DNA from: Papaver somniferum
Lineage: Eukaryota; Streptophyta; Magnoliopsida; Ranunculales; Papaveraceae
Assembly (NCBI RefSeq): GCF_003573695.1
Contig: NC_039358.1
Coordinates: forward strand, 100,130,117 to 100,194,116
Direction: 5' to 3'
Length of the DNA: 64,000 nt
Below, piece after piece: positions 45,603 through 57,193 of the stretch. The position numbers and the translations under genes were made by a program. The number at the start of each line of letters is the position of its first letter. Within the stretch, counting starts at the first letter, position 1. The notes beneath the pieces are model-generated. The model made no database searches and had not been told where the DNA came from. It worked only from the letters and a program-made list of their open reading frames with translations.

Positions 45603-47775
45603 ATGGCTAGAAGAAGAAATACATCCGAACAACCGAATACTATTAGAAGAAGCAAGTGAATTGCTGAAAGAGAAAGAAGTGAGATGGGAGAATCTACTAG
45701 AATGAGAAATAATAGAGAAAATCTAATTCAATCACCAATTCAACAAACATTAGTTCAAGAGAGGAATACAAATTATGACAGAGTGAGCATACACACTTGG
45801 CGATCAAATTCAGCAGAAGAAATAGAAGAAGAACAACAAAATAGAAATTATAGACAGGAAGAGAGAAATCAAGAAGCAGATGAAGGAATAATTCATGGAA
45901 ATGAGGAAATTGGAGCGTTAGAAACATTGAGACGAATAATAGATGAAGAAAGAAGAGCTGAGGCAGAAGAACGTGCGAATCTAACAAGGCAAAATCACGA
46001 ATTAAGGATGGAGAATATCAAATTGCAGAATAGAAGATCGAGAAGTATTACAAAATCATATTCCAGATCGATTAGAAGAGAAATGAGGCAAAATTCACCC
46101 ACGATCAATGCTGGAAACAATATTCATGAAGAAATATCAAATCCTAATGAAGAATATCGCGAAAATAGAGAAAGAACTGATGATCGTTACATTCCACAAA
46201 ATGAAACTTTTGATGATGGGCAAATTGGAGGAAATCAAGAGAACGAGCAAATTCAGAGACAATATAACCAAGATGGCGAAGGAAATCAAGAGGAGGGAAG
46301 AAGAATTTTACACGTGAGAGAAAATCAAAGAAATCAACAGACAATTGAAGAAGAAATTGAAAGACATAATGCTGAACAAGCACGTTTAATCTGCGAACGT
46401 GAAAGGTTGAGAGCGGAGATGGAAGAGCAAGAGCTTCAGGAGACAATTCGCCAAAACAATCATGAACATCGAGAAAGAAGGCATATACAAAACCGGAATA
46501 ATGATAATCTCAATTAGGAGTATGATAGAGTGAAGAGAATGGCTGAAAGACAGCGAATTGAGTTGATAAGAAATGAACAAAATTATGGAGGGGAAAATGA
46601 ACGACATCATCATTTGCGAATTCAAGATAGGGATGAGGAAGAGAATCGCAGAAGAAGACGATATGAGGATAATGAAGAAGAGATACGAAATTTCGCAAGA
46701 GAAGATAGACGTGAACGCAGAAGAAGAGAAGCAAAATTAAAGAGACCAAGGGCCAAGATTCAGGTGTAAATAAAAAAATCTTGAAAGAATTAGAAGAAAT
46801 GAGAGGAATGCTAAATAACAGAGGAGAAGTAGGTAGAAGACAATTGGATGAAGCAATATAAGAAGCTGCGAAAACTCCATTTACAAGGGAAGTACAATTG
46901 AGAGGAATACCACCGAAATGCAATTTTCCCGCATTAACCAGCATTTTCGATGGAACAACTTGTGCAATTCAACACATTAAAGCTTATGTGAGGTGCATGT
47001 TACAATGGGAAAATCATGATGTGGTATTGTGCAAATATTTTGCATCCAGTTTAACAGGAGAAGCGCTAAAATGGTTTGAATATTTACCAAAGAATACAAT
47101 AACCCCCTTCAATCATTTGCAGACCACATTCTTGGGAGCATATATAAGTAATAATTCCTCACGACCTGGTATAGAAGATGTGTTTGGATTAAAACAAAGG
47201 ATTGGCGAAAGTTTGAAACACTTGAATAAAAGATGGAGAACTATGTGTAGCGAAATGGATGGCCGTGTAGATGAGAGATATCTCACATTATCATTTATCA
47301 ATGTTATGTTTGCAACAAACCAGTTGTATGTTCAAATTTTCAGAGTCAAGAAGACGATTACAATGACTGAATTGTGAGAACTTCAAGAAGAATACATTGC
47401 TTTAGAGGAAAAACAAAATGAAATGGAATCATATCCATTTGCGAACACCAGCTCACAAACAGCGAATGCAAGCTTATTACCCAAGCTAATAAATATAGTG
47501 GCGAATACTTCGCAATACAACAAGAAAAGGAGACAAATAACAATCAGCAGAAATTGGAAGTTATGGGGAGCCGAGATCAAGAAGAGTATGAAAGAGAAAG
47601 AAATTTCTACAGACGTGGAGGAAATAACAAGATTCAAAGACTCGATCAACCGCAAGAAACTTATGGAGATCAAAGACCAAACTTTAATAGAGGGCAAGGA
47701 AGTCATAAAGTAATATTGGAAAAAATCAAGATGCCACCTCTAAAGGCAAGTGTAGAGAACTTCCATCACTATTAG
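45603..47775 (+). pseudogene. gag of the Tat-like element, with stops and frameshifts
   Basis: It begins MARRRNTSEQP at 45603. In-frame TGA at 45657-45659, TAG at 46515-46517 and a shift plus TAA between 46769 and 46862 break it. The first ~370 codons are unusually rich in Arg, Glu, Asn and Gln. The Retrotrans_gag core follows at about 46940-47377 (FDGTT, CKYFASSLTGEALKWFEYLP, HLNKRWRTM), then an Arg/Gly/Asn-rich tail (FNRGQGS, about 47690). No CCHC knuckle and no protease follow. Gag would build the particle. Its 3' end overlaps the antisense gene tail to tail at 47726-47775. Confidence 0.85.
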
Positions 47776-50420
47776 ACTCTTCATCGTCAGCTTCGCTATC
47801 AGAGATAATCAAACTGGGAGTGTTCTGTGGGATTTCTTCTAAAAGACAAGGATAATCAGAATGTGGGATATTATGATCATCACAAACTATTTGGATGGTT
47901 TGGTTGCGAAAGTGCGTAGCGTCATTCTTAAAATTCTCAACAGTGATTATGATTTGATTCTTCAATCTAGAATACTTGTCGTTGCAAGAAGAAAGATTCT
48001 TTGCGAGTTCCTTCTTTTCAGCTTCAAGTTCTTCAATCTTTTCACGATATTTATTTTCAGAATCTGCGAACAAAAGGCAACCAATTATTAACTTGATGAA
48101 AATTCATAAGAAGCAAAAGATTAGTAAAGAAGAGCAATTAGCAACCTTCTCTGTCAGAAATCATGTCTCTAATCAAGGTTGTATGTTCAACTTGGAGACT
48201 AACATTTACGCCTAAATCTTTTCTAGCATCATCTAAAATTTTCGCAGCCCAGACAAATTCATCCTCACTACTTATGAGAAGACGAGAACGAATTTTATTT
48301 TCCCTTTCGCAGAGTTCAATATTCTTGCGGTTAGCTTCATCTCGCTCAAGTTGAACTTCAAGGAGAGCCTCTTGGAATTTCCCTAAAGCCTTGGCACCTT
48401 GATCAGAGATACGATCCTTATCATCTATGAGACCGCTAATTTTGGTTTTTAATTCATTGGTTTTATCTTTGGAATCAATAAGGAGACGCTTAAATCTGTT
48501 AGTTAAGCCTAAACTGGATCTATGATCAATTTCTAAGAGGCGAAATTTCGATCTAAGTTCATTTAGAGAAAGAGATGAAATTCTATCATTTGAAAAGCTA
48601 TTTAAAGAATTGTTAAGACGTTCAAGAAGGGTATCATTATCCAAGGCATTAGGGAATGAGCGAAGAAGGGTGGCTTCATCATAAAGACCATAGATGTCTG
48701 CAAAAAGGATTATTTAAATAAGATAAAACAACAGGATGAATGAATAAAGAGAAAAGAGAAAAGTAACATACCGTAAAGCTGATTATTAGCTTGTTGAAGA
48801 CTAGAAATTTTATTCTTATACGAGGAAGAATCAATTTCTGATTGTCTATTTCTCTCGCGAAGACTTTTAACTTCAGCTTCCAATTCTTCCGTTTCTCATG
48901 ATCCTTCCAATTCTTCATTCTTTTTGCGAAATTGAAGATTTTTCTTTTCAAGATTTTCGCGTCTTCTCTCCAGATCTGAGGCAACAACAAAGGAAGCTTT
49001 TCCATCCTGCGAAAACAAATAAAAAATATTAATATGGAAAGAGATTTTGAGTTATAACAATAAAAAAGTAAAAAGATAAAAGTATACCAAACTATTGAGA
49101 GAATGCAAGAAGTCGGGAGTCACTGATCTAGAAACTCTGCGAAGAGAGTTATCACCATCCAGTAAAGTGACATCACAAAGGGTGACGACAGCTGTGCAGG
49201 TATTTGCGAATTTGCTATCTCCCATCCCTTGTAGAGAATCAGAAAAGAGGCCAGAAAGCTTAGCCATAGAAGATTCAGGTGGAGAATCTTCAGTCGCAGC
49301 AAGATCATCGTTATCTTCATCACCCTTATCACTTTCAGAACTTTCGTTAGGAAGAACATTTGAAGGAGAAGGAGAACGAACTTTTCTTTTCTTTGGAGGA
49401 GGACCAGTTGATTTTTCCCTGCGAAGAGTACCTTTACCTTTATCACCAATCTTTGCAGCATCAACAGATTCTTCTACTTCAGCAATAACCTTCACACACA
49501 GATAGAAATAAGAAATGGAAGCATGGAAGTAACAGTACTATTTAAAGTCATGAGAGAAAATCTCTTACATCATCTGTGTATGAGAAAAGATCTAACAGAG
49601 TACTAGATTTCCCAGTCCGGTTATAACTATCCTTTAGTTTTTGGATCTGCGAAATATCGCAAGAGTTAGCGAACAGAATAGTAAAAAATCAATAAAGAAA
49701 TATAAAATGAGTTAAAGGGGAGAAACATACCTCTTTCTTCTTCTCGGGCCAAGAGAAAACCCAAGGTTGATATGCAGCGAGATTCACAGGAAGAACGTTT
49801 GATCCAACAATGTAAGGACCCTTTAGCATTAAAGGAAACACACACCATTTGTCATCTTTGGATTGACGAGGAGTTGTATTTTTACCAGAATGTCAGTCAA
49901 TATCTTGCATAAGAATTTTGGCTTCATCAATATTATCTTTCCTTCTTAATTGAATACCCCAGCGAGTATTCTCCTTCTTCATGGAGATAAGTTCGTAGTT
50001 TTCAAAGAAATTCGCCACTGTACATTTCTCAGCAACTATCTCTAGGTCTGCGAATTTTGGATCCCTAAGTTATGTGGAGTAAAGAGATCCTCTACCAGCA
50101 CCACGATTAGCGAATTCTAGCATCAGACGGATGCAATCCCCACTTAGTTGGAAAATGGATCGCGAAAATTTCGGATGAGCGAGAATTTCATAAAATAAAG
50201 GAATTTCTGGGTTATAAAGAGGAATAGGGAGACCTTCGAGAAGTTGACCTAGAGAAATTATGATTGATTGATCATCACAATTTTGATTGGAGAAAAGCTT
50301 GACAGAAAGAATTGATTTAGCATTCATACCAGGAATGGGGGAGAGTGAAAGACCTTTATTAGCAAGATCTTTTTGGACATCTTGTAGATTCTTCTCATAT
50401 CTATGACCACTTGGAGCCAT
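47726..50420 (-). pseudogene. Six-exon antisense gene inside the Tat-like element (765 codons)
   Basis: Exons on the minus strand: 50420-49731, 49646-49569, 49489-49088, 49006-48772, 48697-48146 and 48063-47726. All donors are GT and acceptors AG (several TTTCGCAG or TTTTGCAG), and every phase matches (2295 bp). Residues 1-230 form a globular part whose stretch GLPIPLYNPEIPLFYEIL resembles the plant 'putative gypsy-type transposon' domain. Residues 286-293 are PPPKKRKV, a classical NLS-like motif. About 391-700 are coiled coil, and the tail is acidic (ISDSEADDEESNSDG). Three in-frame stops (codons 117, 176 and 427; 50070-50072, 49893-49895, 48896-48898) make this copy a pseudogene. A nuclear accessory role is inference. 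Confidence 0.85.
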
Positions 50421-50580
50421 GTTTAAATACAGAGTATGGGAATGTATAGAAAGAAAAAGAATTGAAGGAAGAAAAAATTACAGCAACAGAATTTGCAGAA
50501 GAATGACAAAGTTGCAGAGATAAGAGAATAAAAATAGAAGAGAAAGTAAAAAAGAAAAGTGGAAAGAGGGGGGAGAAGAG

Positions 50581-50590
50581 TATATAAATA
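50581..50590 (-). promoter_or_regulatory. TATA box of the antisense gene
   Basis: The minus strand reads TATTTATATA, about 160 bp before the ATG at 50420, followed by a CT-rich leader (cttctccccc, ctttccac) as in plant 5' UTRs. It lies outside the LTR (which starts at 50790), so the gene has a promoter of its own. Confidence 0.5.
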
Positions 50591-50775
50591 AAATTTACTT
50601 CTTGAAGAAATAAACACCATTAAGACGAAGAGACGTGAGCGGTTGAAACATAGCGGTTACAGAAGACGTGTCAAGAAATAAATGGAAGAGAGAGTACGTG
50701 TGATAAATGTGGAATATGAAAAGATGAGCAGTTACGGCATTTCTCACATCATTCTCTACTTTGCAGAGAAGATAT

Positions 50776-50789
50776 AAGAAGAGGCAAGA
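50776..50789 (+). other. Polypurine tract of the gag-only element
   Basis: aagaagaggcaaga, directly before the right LTR. Confidence 0.65.
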
Positions 50790-51247
50790 TGTAGGATCAG
50801 AATCTCGCAACAATTATGTCTCAGCGAAATTATCAATGGTATTGCACAATAGCTTCGCAAAACAATTTCAGAAACGACGTCAGCAAGGATCATGAGAAAG
50901 ATGTGATAGTCTTGTGAAAATTAGAGAGCTTGCGAAATCAACATTTGTAAAGTTGCGAGAATGTCGCAAACCATATCCGAAAATAAAGGACAGATTAGCT
51001 GTCATCCACTATGTATTTCCTTATAAATAGTCATTCGAGTTGTAAAAAGAGGGAGAGATCTTTTTTGAGTAAGAAACAAATAAATAAGAGAGAGAAAGTT
51101 CGGAGAAAAGTTCATTCTTGATTTCTTTATCTTTCTTGTAAGAACATTCAAAAATTAATCAATAAAATTAAGAGTGTAAACCTAAAAATGAGTTGATCAA
51201 CAATGAAATCATATGAGGGGTGTAGTGTAGGATTTCCTGCAACTACA
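50790..51247 (+). repeat. 3' LTR of the gag-only element
   Basis: 458 bp, same ends and length as 45009-45466. Confidence 0.95.
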
Positions 51248-51873
51248 CAAGGTACAGTTACGTTCCTTACGCTTCAAGAACCACACCTGATTCTGCACAC
51301 TTGATTCCCTTAGCTGATCTCACCCACTACTAAGAGTTGCTACGACCCAAAGTCGAAGACTTGATAAACAAATATGTATCACAAAGAAAAGTCTATTGAA
51401 TAGATAAATCTGTCTCCCACAGAAATACCTACGAGTTTTTTTTTCCGTCTTTTGATAAATCAAGGTGAACAAGAACCAATTGATAAACCAGACTTATATT
51501 CCCGAAGAACAGCCTAGTATTATCAATCACCTCACAATAATCTTAATCGATTAACGAAACAAGATATTGTGGAATCACAAACGATGAGACGAAGGTGTTT
51601 GTGACTACTTTTAAATCTTGCCTATCGGAGATAAAATCTCGAGCAAATCTTAAAGAAGATAATACTCAATCACAATAGAAAACAACAAGATCAGAAAACA
51701 CAACTACTGAGAAGATAGTTGGGCCTGGCTTCACAATCCCAATAAAGTCTTTAAGTCGTTAACCTACAGGGTTTCGTGAAAAACCTAAGGTTAAAGGAGA
51801 ATCGAGTCTAGCTTATGCAACTAGTATCACACAGGAGGTGTGGGGATTAGGTTTCCCAGTTGCTAGAGTTCTC

Positions 51874-51883
51874 CTTTATATAG
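51874..51883 (-). promoter_or_regulatory. TATA box of the split copia LTR
   Basis: Minus strand CTATATAAAG, as at 39615-39624. Confidence 0.55.
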
Positions 51884-53109
51884 ATTTCAAATCAAGGTTT
51901 GCAATCTAGGTTACCTTGGTAACAAAGAATTCAATATTCACAGTTAGATGAAAACCTGATTAGATTCAAGCTAATATCTTTCAACCGTTAGATTGAACTT
52001 AGCTTGTTATACACAAATGAAATGTACCTTCATTTAGGTTTGAGTAACCGTACCTAAACATGTACACTTAGTCGGTTCAACAATAGTTAACCAATGGTTA
52101 GCCATATGAGAACTTTCATATCAACCTTATTCATCTTTACCATAACTAGTTCAAATGACTCAAATGAAACTAGTTAGAGAGTTGTTCAATTGCTAGATCT
52201 CATTGAAGTATACACGACACAATTGAAGCAAAATCGATTTTGATTCACTCGAATAATTTATGAACATCATAGCCACGGTTTGCAAAATATTTCATTCCTT
52301 ATTATGTAAATGTTTTAGTTCATGAACAAACCGATTTTAGAAAGTAACCTACTTAAGTATGAAAACGGGTGCGCATACCTAAGTAGCTGGAACGAGTTTG
52401 GTTACGCCAGTACGCGTACGGGTACGCATACCAATTCACACTTCCAAATTCCAACAGAAATTCACAGAACCCAAACTTCCGCATGTACGCGTACGGGTAC
52501 GCATACTTAGGTTCCCGGTTTTGGGTTTTACACAAATGTTAATACACACTATGTTTATATCCAAACATGGTTACTTGTTCTAAACTCTCATTTCAACCAT
52601 TGAAACTTTCTTAGAGGATTACAATAGTTGTTATCCACAAACTATTAGCATCAAAGCAATTTTCAAGTTATTGAAATAATCAATATGACTTTCGTCAAGA
52701 GTAAAGATGAACTTGGTTAAAGTGAAAGCTTACCAACACATATTTCGAGAAATAGATAAGTGAGTTAAACTCAGCTCGAAATAGCAAATGTGTATAATTG
52801 AAGTCTATATAGCAATACGACTTTTGTCTCAAGATATGAGATAGAATGAATAGATTGACTTTTGAGTGATAGATAAGTTCAAGTCTCCAGATACCTTTTG
52901 TTGATGAAGTTACACAAGTTCCCTTGAGTAGTTCTTCGTCTTCATTCGATGAACGTCGTGGAGTATAAAGCTCAACTACACTTACTATCCTAATCCGAGA
53001 CTTAACTATAAGTAGAATAGAAATCAAGACTTATAGTTTTGGCAACTAAACTTGACAAACAAGCTTGAGATAGCAACGGTTGCGAGTTCGACCGAGCAGT
53101 GCTCTAACA

Positions 53110-55680
53110 GATGAAATTGAGAATTTTTGCTTGGATTCTGATAATGAAAAATGGAAAAATGAGGAAGCAAGAGGTTTCTCCTCGAATCAGGTTATTTATG
53201 CTAATTTTCTTTTATATTTTCATATGATGAAGTCATTTATAGGGCTGCATCACCCTCTAATGGATCTTAAGATCATAGATCGAAACATTAGAAGTTTAGA
53301 TGATGATGCTAAAGTAATTTTATTAGAAATGTTATTCGCAAAATAACATTTCAACTTACTCTTTTCAAAAATCAAAAAAAAAAAGGTTGTTGATAAATCT
53401 TTGATTACAGACTTATAGGGAAATAATAATTGTGATTTCATTTGCTTACCTTCAATTGGTAGATCAAGAGGTTCTATTATTTGGAATCCAAGTTTGGTAT
53501 TTATCGAAGAATCTCTTCTAGGAGCATTTTCTGTCACAATCAAGTTTCATAGTCTAAGTTTTATTTTGTTTATGGGGCTACTGATTCAAAGGATTATGAC
53601 CAATTCTTGCATGAGTTGATGGACGTTAGATTCTTTTGGAATGATCCTTGGTTTGTGGGTGGTGACTAGAATCTATTCTATATCAATTGAAAAGAAATAG
53701 AGATGGAAGTTGTGTGCTCAACAAAAGATATTTTAGCATATTTTCTTAATTCTTGTGATTTAATGAATTTGCAAATGTATGGCGGTAAATTCATATGGAC
53801 AAACTCCCAAAAGTCTCATTTGTTATGCAGACTTGATAGATTTGTATGTTCTTTACATTGGGAGAAGCAGTGTCCAAATTTGGTTCATTTCAGGATGAAG
53901 AAACCTATTTTTGGTCACACTCCTATTATGCTACATTGCAATGATGTCACTTCTTCTTAATCACCATTCAGATTTGATGATTTTTGTTTATCTCATCCTC
54001 AATTCCTTGAAAACATGAAAATTTGATGACATTCTTTAACTTTTGTGCGTAGACCAAGTTTTGTGCTTGCCAAGAAACTTCAGGGTTTGAAAATTCTTAT
54101 TAACTGTTGTATTCAATATGAAATTGAAAGATTAGAGAATTTCATTATTGTCTATGATAGTCTTGAGAAGATGAATTTGCTCTCCAATGAAGACTACATT
54201 GATAGAGAGGGGACTAAAGTTAAGCATAAGTTTGCTCCAGTAAATTCAACAAGGAGATAACATGTAACGAAAAAGGGTTATATGATGGAGAAAGAAATTC
54301 TAAGTATTCCATAAAAATGCTACCTTGAGGAAGCGAAATAATTACATTAACTCTCTTATTGTTACCGGTTCTTTGTGCTAAGAATTTCTATTCTAAATTT
54401 TTTGAAGAACACACTAATTACAGGCCTAGCTCTGATGACTTTGCAATGCCTTCACTTTCTGCCCAAAAAAGTTATGATAAAGGGATCTTTTAATGAGTAA
54501 GAAGTTAAAGTTTTTATCTGGAATTTTGCTTCTAATAAATCTCCTGGTCCAGATGAATATACTATGGAGTTTTTCAAGGAAGTTTGGGAGATCATAAAAC
54601 TTGAATTGATGAATGTTATCAAGGAGCTTGAGAGTTTTCTTTCTAGATTAGAGAATAAACTGCACTAATATCATTCTCATTCCCAAGTGTGATGAAGATG
54701 TATGTATGAATCAATTCAGACCCATAAGTCTTATGGAGGAGCGTACAAAACTATTTCTAAGCTATTGGCAGATGGACTAAAAATAGTACTTCTTTCTCTA
54801 ATCATTGAATTTCAAGGTGCCTTTGTGGATAACCGACAAATTATGGATGGAATTCTAATTGTTGCTGGACTTATTCAATCAAGGGAAATAGCTCATATTC
54901 CTGGGTAGTAGTTAAAGTAGACTTAGAAAAGTTTTTGACCATTTAATCTGCAATTGTATAAATGTTATAATGGGCAGATTTACTGAGAAATTGGACAAAA
55001 TAGTATGTATTTTCTGTCAAATTATCTACGGCAATTAATGGACAGTCATCTCCTCTTTTTAGAAGCGTAAAGGGTGTTAGGCAGGGTGATTCAATTTCAC
55101 CATTCTTATGCATCATGGTCGCTAAAATATTATCTTTGATTACTAAAGAAAAGACGCTGCTACGGATTCGACTTCTGTTTCCAGGCAAGGTACTACCATC
55201 TATCACTTATAGTTTGCCGATGATCATATTGAGGTACTACCATCTATCACTTATAGTTTGCCGATGATCATATTGTTTTATCTTGATGATAGTACTAAGC
55301 AAATTTCCAAAGTGAAGAATGTTTTGATGGCTTTTGAGCTAATATCTGCTTAAGAGTCAACTTCAAGAAGATTGATGTTGTTTGGGGAAACTCAAAGTGC
55401 TAATACTTGTGCTCATTTGTTTAGCTAACCTAGTATAAATTTTCCTATCTATTACTTGGGTATTTCATTTGGTAGCTGCAAGAATTGATTCACTTTGCTA
55501 TTTGGTGAACATTTTGGATTGATTAGAATAAAAGAATTTTTCATGGAAAATACATGTCAACAGAAAAACTGGTTGATGATACTAAAGCTCTTTTATTTAA
55601 CTAGTCTACTAGTTTACTGTTGCTTTTGTTTCTCGTTTTTAGCTTCTTTTTTGGCCTTTTTACCTTTCTTAAAATAATTT
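53110..55680 (+). mobile_element. Degenerate L1-like LINE (endonuclease and RT), split by the copia element
   Basis: Endonuclease text appears near 53450-53680 (LPSIGRSRGSIIWNP, then PWFVGGD) and 53760-53850 (CDLMNLQMYGGKFIWTNSQK, RLDRFV). RT text follows: SNKSPGPDEYTMEFFKEVW (about 54530), KTISKLLADGLKIVLL (about 54750), EFQGAFVDNRQIMDGIL, RQGDSISPF (about 55080) and a remnant of the FADD box near 55215. Many stops and shifts are present. A 44-bp exact duplication falls on the FADD region. The left part probably continues at 38380-38487. Confidence 0.82.
55188..55275 (+). repeat. Exact 44-bp tandem duplication
   Basis: 55188-55231 and 55232-55275 are identical (aggtactaccatctatcact...). The unit contains the LINE's tttgccgatgatcat, the nucleotide trace of the catalytic Asp pair. 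Confidence 0.95.
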
Positions 55681-55705
55681 AAAAATAAATTTACTTTAAG
55701 GTATA

Positions 55706-56114
55706 GAGGGAGGATCCATGGACACTCTTAGATGAACAAGGTCGGACAAGATTTGTGCCATTTTCTCCGTAAAACCCAAACGATAATGAATTTAAGTTTA
55801 ATATTTTATTGATATGTTCCTATTATAGGACTCTACATTCCTACAAAAAATTAGCACAATTCGAGATGTATAAAACCACCATCTACCGCTTTGAATATCA
55901 GTCGTTCAAAATTAACGGTTGAAATTACGATCGATGGATGGTCAGGTTTGCTATCTTGAATTGCATTCATTTTTGGTAGGAATGTAAAGTCTAATAATAG
56001 AAACATATCAATAAAATAGTAGACTTAAATTCATTGTCGTTTGAGTTTTGCGGAGAAAATGACGTAAATGTTATTCGACCTTGTCTATCTAAGAGTGTCC
56101 ATGGATCCTCCCTC
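55706..56114. mobile_element. MITE, 409 bp, 9-bp target-site duplication (Mutator-like)
   Basis: The ends gagggaggatccatggacac and its reverse complement form long inverted repeats extending about 90 bp inward with mismatches. The exact 9-bp duplication taaggtata lies at 55697-55705 and 56115-56123. A 9-bp TSD with long TIRs is typical of Mutator-like elements. No transposase. Confidence 0.92.
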
Positions 56115-56123
56115 TAAGGTATA

Positions 56124-56652
56124 TGGTATACTCTGTAACGGATTGACCGGTTAGCCATAAGCTATCTGTCCGGCATCCAAATAATTTTACGGTGTTTAAC
56201 AGTATTATTTAACTAGCGTGCACGTGATTTTTGTTTGATATACCACCTCGAGTCGGGGTTTGCATTTGGGTTTCGTTTCACTTTGTTTTGCCATTCAAGT
56301 CAATTCTGTGACCGTGAGATACAAAAATCCTAAAATCTTAGGAGCCCAAGACACCTCATCGATCTGGATACCAAAAGTTTACCAACTGACCGAATAAAGG
56401 ATTTCTGTTCCGCACATACATTAGTATTAAATTCGTCAGACAGGTTTGAATAATGGTTCTCCCTATCCCCAAAACTTTCGGTTTGATTGTTGATTACGTT
56501 TCTTAATGTTGCATATTTGTGCCCGCAGACAGGAATTTAGTTTAGCCACTTTCGAGGATAAGAAAACCACCTCCAGTACTGTCCAAACATACAAGAGTAG
56601 ACCATAAGTTATTGTTAACTAGTACGAAAACTAACTTTAATTTTCTCAAGAA
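56124..56652. other. Upstream region of the small gene, nothing else recognised
   Basis: No ORF or repeat. It probably contains the promoter of the gene at 56771. Confidence 0.4.
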
Positions 56653-56660
56653 TATATAAA
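56653..56660 (+). promoter_or_regulatory. TATA box of the small plant gene
   Basis: TATATAAA, about 118 bp before the ATG at 56771. A start some 30 bp downstream would leave a leader of roughly 80 bp. Confidence 0.6.
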
Positions 56661-56770
56661 GAGGAACAAGTTCGATTCATTTTCACACTCATTTCACAGT
56701 AGCGAATATCACTGTTGCTATTCAAGACAGTGTAGTTAGTTCAGTTGACAGAGACCGAGTGGAAGTGGGA

Positions 56771-57193
56771 ATGGCACTAAAGGGGATGTTGTGGTGGGAA
56801 AAGCATAGCTCCACCACAGACTCAGCACCAAGTAGTACTACCACCACCAGCTGCAAGAAGAGACCGCAGATCAGTAGTTCAGCACCAGCACCAGCACCAG
56901 CACCAACGTCAGAGAGAAACTGTTGTTATTTCTTAATCGAGGTGTTAGTAAGAAAATTGAAGAAACAAAGCAGGATGTTATGTTCTGGGAAAGGAAGGTG
57001 TACAAGTAGATCAACAACTAATACGTCTAACTGTAACTATGATCCATGGAGTTATGCTCTCAACTTCGATACAAGTGGATGTGGAAACACGTGCGATGAC
57101 GATGAAACCTATGGACGTCGATTTTTCGCTTTCTCATCTACATTCATAGCAAATGCACAACCAAGAGTAGTAACAGAAGACACATCTAGGTAA
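56771..57193 (+). CDS. Small plant protein with a YDPxSYALNFD motif
   Basis: The first ATG after the TATA box is at 56771 (140 residues to TAA 57191-57193). The N-terminal third is Ser/Thr-rich with an (AP)n run (APAPAPAP). A basic helix follows (LVRKLKKQSRM), then YDPWSYALNFDTSGCG and RRFFAFSSTF. YDPxSYxxNFD is a motif I associate with uncharacterised small plant proteins; I do not name the family. The 3' end may be spliced: CTAG|GTAATT at 57190 and TTTTGCAG at 57252-57259 would join a second exon starting CATTGATTTTGG and give a longer, hydrophobic C-terminus. The gene looks intact. Confidence 0.65.
   Translation: MALKGMLWWEKHSSTTDSAPSSTTTTSCKKRPQISSSAPAPAPAPTSERNCCYFLIEVLVRKLKKQSRMLCSGKGRCTSRSTTNTSNCNYDPWSYALNFDTSGCGNTCDDDETYGRRFFAFSSTFIANAQPRVVTEDTSR

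Larger units (their letters stand above)
45009..51247 (+). mobile_element. Tat-like LTR element with gag only plus an antisense gene
   Basis: Two 458-bp LTRs (45009-45466 and 50790-51247) differ at about a dozen sites by eye, so the insertion is fairly recent. The exact 5-bp duplication caagg flanks it (45004-45008 and 51248-51252) inside the copia LTR. The primer-binding site follows the left LTR and an AAGAAGAGGCAAGA polypurine tract precedes the right LTR. The sense strand holds a gag relative of Tat-type elements and no pol. The antisense strand holds a six-exon gene. Movement would need pol enzymes supplied by another element. Confidence 0.95.
38488..53109 (-). mobile_element. SIRE-like Ty1/copia element, non-autonomous, minus strand
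   Basis: Left LTR 38488-40890 (2.40 kb); right LTR 44495-53109, which is 2.37 kb once the insertion at 45009-51247 and one TSD copy are removed. On the minus strand the primer-binding site TTGGTATCAGAGCAGG lies inside the right LTR (about 44468-44484) and the polypurine tract CAAAGGGGGAGAT abuts the left LTR. The GGGGGAGAT-TATTAGAGCACTG junction is typical of SIRE/Maximus-type copia elements. The 3.6-kb interior encodes a gag-like protein but no integrase, RT or RNase H. No clear TSD was found. Confidence 0.88.
44495..53109 (-). repeat. 5' LTR (minus-strand sense) of the copia element, split
   Basis: Starts TGGGGGTCTAAC at 44495 and ends GCTCTAACA at 53109. It is interrupted between 45008 and 51248 by a Tat-like element. 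Confidence 0.92.

Noticed and set aside
49095..49505. 136-codon plus-strand ORF opposite exon 3 of the antisense gene
   Set aside because: It mirrors a real coding exon on the other strand. Splice phase and the coiled-coil/NLS features support the minus strand.
38481..53114. Target-site duplication of the SIRE-like element
   Set aside because: The bases before 38488 (aaaat) and after 53109 (gatga) do not match, so I claim none.
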